NCBI RefSeq assembly: GCF_032452875.1
Contig: NC_083884.1
Coordinates: 19,671,501 to 19,735,500, forward strand
Length of the DNA: 64,000 nt
Origin: Bos javanicus
Lineage: Eukaryota; Chordata; Mammalia; Artiodactyla; Bovidae
Direction: 5' to 3'
The translations under genes and the position numbers were made by a program. Below the pieces are notes generated by a model, which saw only the letters and a program-made list of their open reading frames with translations, made no database searches and had not been told where the DNA came from. The stretch's first letter is position 1; each line of letters starts with the position of its first letter. Of this stretch, positions 12,932-22,535 are shown piece after piece.

Positions 12932-13142
12932 GTGCTCAGTCGCTTAGTCATGACTAACTCTTTGCAGCCCCATAGACTGTAGCCTGCCAGGCTCCTCTGC
13001 CCATGGAATTTTCTAGGCAAGAATACTGGAATAGGTTGCTATTTCTTACTCCAGGGGAATCTTCCCGACCCAGGGATTGAACCCATGTCTCTTGGGTCTC
13101 CTACATTGGTAGGCTGATTCTTTACTACACCGCCTGGGAAGC
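12932..13142 (-). mobile_element. Bov-tA SINE
   Basis: Reverse-oriented tRNA-Glu-headed SINE. The right edge 'cgcctgggaagccc' is the complement of the tRNA-like 5' head, with a B-box complement 'gggattgaaccc' at about 13074-13085. A perfect 13-bp duplication 'ccagttagaccta' flanks it (12919-12931 and 13143-13155). Confidence 0.94.
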
Positions 13143-13159
13143 CCAGTTAGACCTAATAT

Positions 13160-13575
13160 GCTTTAAAAGCAGTATCAGATCAGGTCATTCTTTTACTTAA
13201 AGACTCTCAGTTGGTTTCCCTTTGTGCTGAGAACAACTCCACATTTTGACCCGTCCCATGTTCAGCCCCCAGGTTTCTTCCTCCTCACTCTCTTGTCCCT
13301 TCTCTATACTCCAGCCACTCTGGCCTTGTTTCAAGTCCTCCAATATGGTAGGGGATTTCTACAGCCCAGCCTCTGCACACAATGCCCCTCTTTGTGGGTC
13401 ACTCTTCTGTTCACCCTTCACATACTGCCTCCCCTGAATATTTTCAGAATCAGCTTAAATTTTACCTTTAGCAGATGACTTTCCACAGTATACCAGCTAC
13501 GGTAGGTTCCACTTCTGACTCTTACTGCAACCTGGAATTTTCTTCCCAACACTTACACACAAACACATACACGCA

Positions 13576-13606
<31 letters not shown>

Positions 13607-13735
13607 TCTTAGGTACTTTCTGGTGGTCTCACTAGATTGCAAGGAGCATTGTTGTCTACTGTAGATCCTGTACCTTACACAGTACTTAGATCTGCATAAG
13701 AAAAATAATGAATACATTCAGTGAATAAGCAAACT
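13160..13735 (+). mobile_element. L2 LINE 3' part
   Basis: It follows the order of the L2 3' region: 'gatcaggtcattcttttact', then the C-rich coding tail ('ccagccactctggccttgtt'), then 'ctagattgcaaggagcattg' and a 'ttacacagtacttag' end. A (CA)n tract at about 13578-13605 has expanded inside it. All frames are broken. Confidence 0.7.
13578..13605. repeat. (CA)n microsatellite
   Basis: About 14 uninterrupted CA units inside the L2 remnant. Confidence 0.93.
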
Positions 13736-13819
13736 TAAGACATAGGAATTGTCTGTCAGTGGGGAATCTGAAAGTTAGGTATCTTGGGTCCTGAGTAAGC
13801 TTAGCAATGTCATGTGGAG

Positions 13820-14010
13820 GTTGACTATAGCAGTTTGTTTTGGAGTCAAAGGTATCTGGGTTCATACTGTAGCTCCACCACTTACTCGCAGTGTTACCTT
13901 AGGCAAATTAACCTCTGAATTCTCTTTCTTAATATGTGACGCAGAGGTAATATCTTTTTATAAGATTCTTGTAAGGATATATAATCATGTGTTCAAGGTA
14001 ATTGGCATGA
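13820..14010 (+). mobile_element. MIR SINE
   Basis: Clear MIR: 'tttggagtcaaaggtatctgg', 'ccaccacttactcgcagtgt', then 'taggcaaattaacctctgaa' and the 3' part. It lies head to head with the next MIR. Confidence 0.85.
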
Positions 14011-14014
14011 ATAA

Positions 14015-14245
14015 CAACATTTATTTAATACTTCTTCATGCCAAGCCCTAGGCTAAGAACTTTACAGAGCCATCTCACTCTCTCTCATCAGTCCTGCAAG
14101 GTACACACCATTGTTCTCATTTTATGTATGAGGAGCTTGGAAAAGGATAAATTTAAGGTCACGTAGCCAGTAAGTGGCAGGATTGGGATGAACTCAGAAC
14201 TTTTAATTACAAAATCTAATCTTACAAGCTCTAAGCCGATACTTC
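14015..14245 (-). mobile_element. MIR SINE
   Basis: Reverse MIR: 'atttatttaatacttcttca', 'ctcattttatgtatgaggag' and 'cacgtagccagtaagtggca' are complements of successive MIR segments. With the preceding plus-strand copy it forms a diverged inverted pair. Confidence 0.85.
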
Positions 14246-15318
14246 CAAATAGAAGTAAGTAGCTATTGTTTATGAAGTTAGTGTAGTATTTATTATGTAA
14301 GTGGATAAAAGTAATCTCTAAAATATCAAGGTAACACGTGACTCCTAAAAGAGACACTGTTGCCTTTGTTTTGGTTTCTTTGTCTAGCCATGAGGTCCAA
14401 TTGAACTCTGTACCTCTCCTTTCAATATTTGTCAGATTGTTCTACTATCTGTAGCTTTTGGTGAACTACTGTCTTGCTTGTTGCGTCTTCTCTGGGTCAT
14501 GGTGGATTGTTTTTTCTTGAGGTTTATAATTTTTTACTGTAAAATCGTCTTCTATGGGTGTTGTTTAATTTTGGGACCTTTCCATGGGCATTGAGCTGTG
14601 GAAGGGTCCTCACCAAACAGATTTCCATTTGCTTCTGCTTGGAGTCTATTAAGCAAGGTAGACCGTTTTTTAGTTTGAGGTCTTTTTATAACAGAGGTAA
14701 TGTCTGGGTTTCTGGTTTTGACTTCTGATTGAGATCTTTCTGCCCACCTTCCTCCGTCCCAACAAGCTCAGTAAAATAGAAGTTTTCCTTGCAGTTTTCT
14801 CTGGGTTAATGGTCAAAATTTTTGTAGTCTCATTTTCAGAGATGGGCCAGATCTTTTAGGCTGTTGAATTTTTTTTCAGGGTTTTAGACTGGTTTCCCTT
14901 TAAAAAAAAAAAAAAAAACAGGCCAATGGCTACTTATTTTCTCCACATACATATGTTAGAACCTCTGCCCCACCAGCCCCTCCCTGACCCCACCACCTCC
15001 TCCCTGACCCCACCACCTCAGTTGCTATCTGGAGCTTAAACCCTATTGGCATCACCCTCTGCTTATTGTAATGGCTTTCCCATCACTCTTTGTTTCTTCA
15101 ACCTAGATCCTACTCTTATTTCTTTTGAGGTAGCTGTGTATTTGATTTTTTGGACATGTTTTATTTCATTAAGAATTTTCATGCATCTATTGCAAGAGCT
15201 GAGCTTAAGTACATCATCTCAGTCCATCATGTTTCCAGAAGTCCAAAAGCACAGAAGCTGAAGTAAATGATTTCTTGTATGTGGATGAAATATTTTATGT
15301 AAAGGGATAGGGAAAATT
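14246..15318. other. Single-copy DNA with a poly(A) run and a short tandem duplication
   Basis: No gene recognised. A 17-base A run lies at 14902-14918. A 20-bp C-rich unit is present twice in tandem at 14981-15020, differing only in its last base. Confidence 0.55.
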
Positions 15319-15321
15319 GTT

Positions 15322-15512
15322 CTGTGTTAAGTTGCTTCAGTTGTGTCTGACTCTTTGTGACCCTATGGATCGTAGCCTACCAGGCCCCTCTGTCCCTGGG
15401 ATTCTCCAGGCAAGAATACTGGAGTGGATTGCTGTGCCCTCCTCCAGGGGAGCTTCCCAACCCAGGGATCGAACCTGCGTCTCTAAAGTCTCCTGCGTTG
15501 GCAAGATTACAT
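15322..15512 (-). mobile_element. Bov-tA SINE, truncated head
   Basis: Reverse Bov-tA body ('gctccaggcaagaatactgg' type sequence, then the 'cagggatcgaacctg' B-box complement). The outermost tRNA-like head ('...cctgggaagccc' in this orientation) is missing and the sequence switches to single-copy DNA after 'gttggcaagatt'. Confidence 0.85.
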
Positions 15513-16990
15513 GGATAGAAGTGTCGAGTGGAGCTGCAAAATCCATGCAAAGGCTTTATTCTGTAGACCATGGGGAGTCAAAGAAGACTTTTGAATAAGT
15601 GCATAGTATAATAAATTCTATCTTCTTAACAAACTAACTCAATAGTATCATAAAGAATGAATGAAAAACTGAGAGATCAGTGACATGGAAACAAATTAGA
15701 ATGCCACTGGAAATATCTAAGGCAAAGATAGTTGAGTGACTGGCCCAAGCGTTGGAAACAGAAGGCAAAGGACAGACCCAAGAGAAAAGGAAAAGATACA
15801 CTTTGCAGCACTTGGAGCCTTATTGCATAGGAGAGAAAAGGGAGAGGGAATCGATAACTCTTAGGCTTCTGGCCTGGATGATTAGAAGGATATCTGCTTA
15901 GATTTATAATATGTTCTTAGACAGATAGGTTATCACTGATAACAGGAACGACATTGCCCCATTCCCATGCTGTAAATACCCCAATTTATGGTGGCATCTA
16001 GGAGAACCAAAGATTGTGGCATGACTGGGTAAGTAGACACTGTAATGGGCTGGTAGATTGACAGTAGTCCTGTTTAGTGGATTATACTAAATGTAGCTAA
16101 AGTAGGTAGAAGTCTTCGAATGTTGTGAATTTCATATGTAAACTGCCAGGAAGTGGGATTTGATTCCTTTAGCTCCATAACTGCATCCTCTGGTTTCCCA
16201 ATTTTTTATATGGTAGAAGGATAGTGGATTTCAAAGGTGAGTTGTTTTTTTCTTTTCTCTCTCTGGGAATGACGTATGTGGTCTATAGGTGGAGAGAAGT
16301 AAAATTAAATGAAACCATCCAAAATGACTGAAAAAAAAAACCCCCACTGTACGTTAGCAGTTTATAAACATTTTGTGCTGACAAAGCTCGGCAAGTCTGG
16401 ACAGAAATTCTTGCACAAATATGATTATAAGGCTTCCTTCACTGCAGCAAGAACTAGCTCAGCAAAGGGACTCAAAAGAATAACCTTTTATAATTTATCC
16501 TTTTCCTTTTTCTTTTAAGCAGAGATGCTTGGTAGGAAATACACAGAGATTTCACTGTATAGTACCAGTGTAAACCCATAGGATTTCTTGGTTTTTCAGA
16601 ACTGCTTCTGCATTCTAGAGATGGGGGAGGGGCGATGCTTCAGTCAAGCTCATTGAGACTTCATCAGAAATTATCTCCAGCAAGACTCTCTACCTGCTTC
16701 CCTCAGTTTTCTCTTCTACCTGCTTTTATTTCCTTTAGGGTTGAAACCCGTAAACTCCAGTAAGCATTCAGAGATTTGACTTTTTGACTTGAAAGGATGA
16801 TTACAAGCCAGTATCTGTGTTTTCAAAGACCAGGTCTCCAGTTTAGCCCTGTGCTCCAGGGCGGTCACAGCTGCATTGCACAGCACTGTGGGAAGCTTTG
16901 GGGTCAAAAGGAATGGCATTTTAAGTTGAGAAAGCTTTGAAGATCAAGATTTTTTTTAAAAAAACAATCCTACTGAGAGTCAACCATTTA
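15513..16990. other. Single-copy DNA
   Basis: About 1.5 kb with no gene, RNA or named repeat seen. Confidence 0.5.
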
Positions 16991-16992
16991 TG

Positions 16993-17150
16993 AATTGTGC
17001 TCAGAGAACACTGAACTGGGAGTCAGGAGAGCTAGATTCTGGTCGTCTTTCTGCCACTACCCAATGTTGTGACCTTAAGTAAGACCCTTTACCTTTTGGG
17101 GCCTCTGTTTCTTCATTTGTAAAATGAGGGGGACAGAATAGATTAGTGGG
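16993..17150 (+). mobile_element. MIR SINE
   Basis: 'aactgggagtcaggagagct', 'tgccactacccaatgttgtg', then 'tttcttcatttgtaaaatga' follow the MIR order, including the highly typical final segment. Confidence 0.85.
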
Positions 17151-17227
17151 TCCCAGATGCTGTTCATTGACGAGACACTTTCAAACCCCTGAAAACTTTG
17201 AAATCTTTCCAGGCAGAACTCTGAGAT

Positions 17228-17402
17228 TTTTTTAAAAATTTATTTATTTTTTTTACTTTACAATATTGTATTGGTTTTGCCATACATCAACATGCATCTG
17301 CCACGGGTGTACACGTGTTCCCCATCCTGAACCCCCCTCCCACCTCCCTCCCCATACCATCCCTCTGGGTCATCCCAGTGCACCATCCCCAAGCTTCCTG
17401 TA
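17228..17402 (-). mobile_element. Bovine-type L1 3' end
   Basis: Reads in reverse as the C/G-rich 3' UTR of the young ruminant L1: 'tttacaatattgtattggtt', 'gccatacatcaacatg', then the CCCTCCC-rich part. The T-rich left edge is the complement of the poly(A) tail. The plus-oriented counterpart is at 37253-37412. Confidence 0.85.
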
Positions 17403-17499
17403 TTTGATTTGTAAAACTGGGGTGTATGTCAGGAATCTTTCCTTTGTGAAGTTCCCTTGGTGATTTAGATATGCAGCTAAGATCGGAAACCATGGTCCA

Positions 17500-17865
17500 A
17501 GTTATTTTTACTTTGTTTTATTCTAAAAGTTATTTTGAAAAAACCCTCAAAATTCCTGAAGAGTACAAGGAGTTCCCTTGTATTCTTCACCTAGACTTAC
17601 CAATTGTTAACATTGTCACACACATGCTCTGTGTGTACATATACCTGCCTTTTTATTATTCATATTTTTCTAAACCATTTGAGAGTAAATTCTAGACATT
17701 GTGATACTTAACATCAGAATACTTTAGCATTCATCTTCTTAGAACAAGCACATTCTTTTATTATCGTGGCAAAAATATCAAATTCAGGAAATTTAACATT
17801 GATTCAGTTACCTAGTATATGATGTTTTCAAAATTTACTGATTTTTCCCTGTATTCTTTATATCT
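17500..17865 (-). mobile_element. Old L1M-type 3' UTR
   Basis: Complement of an old L1M 3' UTR: 'gagttcccttgtattcttca', then 'aaccatttgagagtaaattc', then 'caggaaatttaacattgatt'. A second, longer copy of the same family follows at about 18056. Confidence 0.6.
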
Positions 17866-17867
17866 GG

Positions 17868-18055
17868 TTGAATTTTTTAAATCTATATTGAAGTATAGTT
17901 GATTCACAATGTTAATTTCTGCTTTACAGCAAAGTTATATATATTCATTCATCTTCTTTTCTATAATGATTTATCACAGGATAGTGAATATAATTCCTTG
18001 TGCTATAGAGTAGGACCTTGTTTATCCATCCTATATATCTAGTTGATTTTTAAAT
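17868..18055 (-). mobile_element. Artiodactyl L1 3' UTR fragment
   Basis: 'attgaagtatagttgattca ... cagcaaagttatatat ... aatataattccttgtgctat' is the complement of the common artiodactyl L1 3' UTR. It separates two copies of an older L1M-like element, so it is probably the younger insertion. Confidence 0.75.
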
Positions 18056-19065
18056 ACATTTAAATTTTTTGAAATCATCACATAACTTAAAGAAAAACAG
18101 AAAGTACAGTACAAAGAATTTTATTCCTGAACTGTTTAAAGGTAAGATGCCACGCCACATTCTCTCAATACTCCAGTGTGTATTTCCAACAAAGACTATC
18201 TTGTATGTAACCACAGAATAATAATCAAATGGAGGAAGTTAATATTTATACATTATTATCTAGCCCTCAGTTTTGTGAATTATCTCAATTATATCTTTGA
18301 TAGAAGATATCCAGTTCAGAGTCATGTGTTATATCTAGTTGTCATATCTCTTTAGTCTCTCCTACTGTGAAGCAGTTTCTCTGATTTCCTTGACTTTTAT
18401 GACCTTGATATTTTTAAAGACTGCAGGCCATTTATTTTGTAGAATGCCCTTCAATATGGGTTTGTTTGTTACTTTGTGATTCAGATTATGCATGTTTCAG
18501 GGATATTGCAGGTGTGATTCTGTGCTCTTTTCAGTGCGTCTTGGTGGCACACAATTTTGACATATCTTAGTACTGAGAATCTTCACTTGGATTACTTGAT
18601 AAAGGTGGCACCTTCCAGGCTTCTCCACTGCAAAATTACTTTCTCCCTTCATAATTAATGACTGTTTTTAGGAGAGCTACTTTGAAACTAAATGTCTCAT
18701 TCATCACCAGACATTTAATTTATTCATTCATGGATTTATAGTTTCCTATTATACTCAATGAGTGATAATCCATCACCATCGTTATTTTGATACTTAAGTT
18801 TTCCTGATTTGGCAGTAGAAGCTGCTTCACACTTTGGCATATATCCGTGTCGTGCTTTGAGTACTTCTTTGCTCTAAACAGATGTTCCAGGATCATCTTA
18901 CATTTCTTCTCCCCAGACCTGGATTCAGATTGTTCTTCAAGCAGCCCTGCTTCTTTTCCCTGGAGGATGGCATTCAGGAGCCCAGATATGGGCAATGAGT
19001 GTGCTCACTGCTCTTGTCATATTGATGCTACTAGTCATAGGAAAAATGTGTATCTGTGTATACTC

Positions 19066-19132
19066 ACATGTGTGTGTGTGTATGTATGTATGTATGTATG
19101 TGTATATATATATATATATATATATACATATA
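19066..19132. repeat. Compound (TG)n(TATG)n(TA)n microsatellite
   Basis: TG units, then about five TATG units, then about a dozen TA units, directly followed by a short telomere-like run (next entry). Confidence 0.9.
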
Positions 19133-19136
19133 TATA

Positions 19137-19151
19137 CCCTAACCCTAACCC
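19137..19151. repeat. Short telomere-like run (CCCTAA)2CCC
   Basis: Two exact CCCTAA units plus CCC, immediately after the TA microsatellite. This is the vertebrate telomere motif in the C-strand sense. Only about 2.5 units are present, so chance or microsatellite slippage is as likely as a telomerase-mediated repair scar. Confidence 0.6.
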
Positions 19152-19944
19152 ACACATATTCAAACAACTATTTATGTCTCTCTATCTGTCCATCTATTGA
19201 ATAATACAAGTTTACACCATACCTCCAATTCTTACTCAATACAACGATGTCACAGGGCCATTCTGCTTTACTTACTGCATTTGTAACCTACTTCATCAGT
19301 AGTGAGAAGACTACACTCACTCTCCTCATCTAGTTATTCTCTGCTCTCTCCCTGTAATAGCTGATTTACTGTCACCTCTGTCATTTCCTCTCCCACATTG
19401 AGAGCCTCCTCCCCTGCTTGGGCTCCAGCACCTCACGCCACATTTCTCCCCCAGGCCCCATCCCAAGGAAGTCCTTGATACCCTGCTCACATCTGATAGC
19501 TGTCCCAGGCTGTCCCTGTGTGGATCCCTCCTCTCCTCTCTGTGGTAGTTCAGATGCTCCTCATGGGTGGGGTCATCTCCCAGGGTGGACACTGTCTACA
19601 CTTCTTAGGCTCTTCCTCACCATCCAGCCGATCTTCCAACTTCTTAGCTCTAACGCTCCAAATGGGCTGCCCCAATGTGGGGAAACCTTCTGGCTCTGGT
19701 CAGGCTCTAACAACCCCTCTCTGGGCCCTGGGGGCTGCTCCTACCCTGGTATAGGTGCCTGCTTGTTCTGCCCCAAAAGGAAAAAGTGCCCCCTTTCTGC
19801 TCTTTGTAGTATGATAATGAAGAAGGTTAATGAGGTAGTACAGACTTTATTCGTCCAAATCCATGGAGACTGAGGGTGGGAGAGCATTAAATAAAGGCTG
19901 TTTAAAAAATGAATCAAAATATCAAATGATCTAGAGAAATAATA

Positions 19945-20250
19945 TTTTCTTAGATTCACAGACTTGGAGAACAAACTTATGGTTACCAGTGGGAACATAG
20001 CAGGGATAGTTAGGGAGTTTGGGAGTGACATGTATACGCTGCTGTATTTAAACTGGATAACCAACAAGGACCTATTGTGTACAGCACAGGGAGCTCTGCT
20101 TAATATTATGTAAAAACCTAAATGGGAAAAGAATTTGAAAAGGAATAGATACAGGTTTATATAACTGAGTCACTTTGTTGTAGACCTGAAACTAATACAA
20201 CATTGTTAATCAACTATACTCCAATATAAAATAAAAAGTTTGAAAATGAA
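19945..20250 (+). mobile_element. Artiodactyl L1 3' end
   Basis: Plus-oriented L1 3' end: 'ttatggttaccagtgggaac', 'aacaaggacctattgtgtac', 'actgagtcactttgttgtag', 'atcaactatactccaatata', ending in an A-rich tail. 5' truncated. Confidence 0.85.
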
Positions 20251-20760
20251 AAAGCAAAATTCTGTATAGGTTGAATAGCCAGTGCTGATGGACAAAATTT
20301 CATTATACTTGAGCAGTATTTCTAACTTGATCATAACTTTGAAAGGCTGAATCTGATTTAGGATTATAGATACAGAAAACATAGCCATGTGGTGGTGCTG
20401 GAAATTCTTATTTGGGGCAGGAGATATTTCAAAATACCAGATTTCTTTAGGGAGGACTTACAGTTTGGAATTATGAACTACTGATGACAAAAAGAACTCT
20501 CCTTACCTCTCAAGGATTCACTGTCAAAAATGCCTTCAGTTGTAAAAGGATGGATTTTTGTTAAGAACAGGAAGAAATTGTGACCTTAAGAACTGTGACT
20601 TATTGGAATGGGTAATCATGGAATGTGAAGATCTCCTATGGAGATTTTTGAGAAGAGAGAGACTTGGGGGATAAACTGGAGGCCTAAGGAACCCTCTGGT
20701 ATTTTGTACCACTTAAGTCAGTACCAGTTTGGGGCTTGTAAATAAAAAGATAGATTATTT
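20251..20760. other. Single-copy DNA
   Basis: About 0.5 kb with no gene or named repeat seen. Confidence 0.5.
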
Positions 20761-20761
20761 T

Positions 20762-21405
20762 TAATTTAAAAAAAATTTTAAAGTTGAAGTTTGATTAATT
20801 TACAGTGTTGTTAGTTTCTGGCATACAACAAAGTGATTCATATATATATATATATTTATATTTTTTCTATTACAGTTTATTACAAGATATTGAATGTAGT
20901 TCCCTGTGCTATATAGTAGGTGCTTGTTTATTTTATAGTAAAATAAATATAGATACAGTAGTTTGTATCTGTTAATCCCAAAGTTCTAAATTATCTCCCC
21001 CCACTTCTCTTTGGGTAACCATAAGTTCGTTCCCTATGTTTATGAGTTTCTATTTTGTAAGTGACTTTGTATATATTTTTAGATTCCACATATAAGTTAT
21101 ATCGTATATTTGTCTTTTTCTGTCTGACTTCACTTATACGATAACCTCTAGGTCCATGTTGCTGCAAATGACATTATTTCATTCCTTTTTATGGTTCAAT
21201 AGTGTTCCCTTTTATAAATATACTACATCTTCTTTCTACAGTTATCTATTGATGGACATTTAGTTTGCTTCCATATCTTTGCTGTTGTAAATAGTGTTGC
21301 TGTGACCACTGGGGTGCATGTATCTTTTTGAATTATAGTTTCTTCTGGATATAGGCCAAGGAGTGGGTTTGCTGGATGAAGAGATGGTTTTGTAAGTGCT
21401 GCATG
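20762..21405 (-). mobile_element. Artiodactyl L1 3' UTR
   Basis: About 640 bases of the reverse complement of the artiodactyl L1 3' part: 'tgaatgtagttccctgtgct', 'tgggtaaccataagttcgtt', 'tctgtctgacttcacttata', 'ttgctgttgtaaatagtgtt', 'tttcttctggatataggcca'. A TA microsatellite at about 20837-20856 lies in it. It stops abruptly at about 21405. Confidence 0.88.
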
Positions 21406-22140
21406 CCTCGTGTATGTTATCCATTAGATTATTTGCGGTATAGATAAGTGATAGATTTCGATAAAGCCAATACTTATAAAATCCTAGTTGAATAGTTGTA
21501 AGCTATCTGTTCTTTAAGGCATGATGTTTTGTCAGTTGTGGCATTATCAAATGAATCAAAATGAATGTTTTGATTATAAATAAATTCTGAGAACTTTGCC
21601 TTGATTTCAGTTACTGGTCCCGGAGCCGCCATTTGTGATCTCACGGATTGCGGCCTGGATAATTCCTGGGGGCACTGCTCACACAGATTGTGATGTGAAA
21701 AGTGCCCCTGGAGGTGTGTAGTGAAGCCTTACTGAAAGGGCTGCATGATGGGCCATCGCTCATCCGCTTCTCTCATACTTCAGCATCAGAGAAAAAGGAC
21801 TGGGAACCAGGAAAGGGAGAGAGATTATTGACATTGGCGGTACACTGAGCCCATCAACAAGCTCCTTTTCTGGTCTAGAGTCCAAGTCCAGAGCCCTTGG
21901 AGTACATGTGGACATTCTCACCGAGTAAGTGCGTGGACACCCTGGCATTTAAACAGTTTAAATTGCAGGAACTTTGTGTGTCAGAGAGAGGAATTAGAAA
22001 GGAAGCGGCTCTTTGCTGTGTAATTATGTTTTACTGAATTAGCAGAGTAGCATGACCTTCAGGCTAGTCTGTGGGATGCCAAGAGAATTACCTGCCCTGC
22101 TGATGCAGCAGCATAGAACTCCGGGGAGTCCATTTCGAAC
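21406..22140. other. Single-copy DNA
   Basis: No gene recognised. The segment 21610-21720 is richer in G and C than its surroundings, with a few CpG sites, but it is not a CpG island. Confidence 0.5.
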
Positions 22141-22144
22141 GTGT

Positions 22145-22535
22145 AAAGAAAGACGACTGAGCACTGAAGAATTGATGCTTTTGAACTGTGATGCTGGAGA
22201 AGACTTGAGAGTTCTTGGGACAGCAAGGAGATCAAACCAGTCAATCCTAAAGGAAATCAGCCCTGAATATTCATTGGCAGGACTGATGCTGAAGCTCCAA
22301 TACTTTGGCTACCTGATGTGAAGAGCCAACTCATTGGAAAAGACCCTGATACTGGGAACGATTGAGGGCAGGAGAAGTGGGTGACACAGGATAAGATGGT
22401 TGGATGGCATCATTGACTCAATGCACATGAATCTGAGCAAACTCTGGGAGATAGTAGAGGTCTGGGAAGCCTGGCATGTTGCAGTCCATGGGGTCACAAA
22501 GAGTCAGACATGGCTTAACAACTGAACAACAAGAA
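22145..22535 (+). mobile_element. BovB 3' fragment
   Basis: The 3' end of BovB in sense orientation: 'gaagaattgatgcttttgaa', 'aggagatcaaaccagtcaat', then 'atggttggatggcatcattg' and the 'gtccatggggtcacaaagag' tail. It is diverged and carries several stops, so it is older than the copies at 40.8, 55.2, 57.6 and 62.9 kb. Confidence 0.9.

Larger units (their letters stand above)
18056..19800 (-). mobile_element. Old L1M/HAL1-like 3' region
   Basis: Long, diverged complement of an old L1-type 3' region. Recognisable segments include 'tcatatctctttagtctctc', 'catttattttgtagaatgcc', 'ggcttctccactgcaaaatta' shortened, and 'catattgatgctactagtca'. The family's internal TA/TG-rich tract has become the microsatellite at 19066-19132. 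The GC-rich stretch 19330-19800 probably belongs to the same element, less surely. A 151-codon plus-strand open frame at 19418-19873 lies over it and has no sign of being a gene. Confidence 0.55.

Noticed and set aside
19418..19873. 151-codon plus-strand open frame
   Set aside because: It overlaps a GC-rich part of an old L1-type 3' region and shows no domain.
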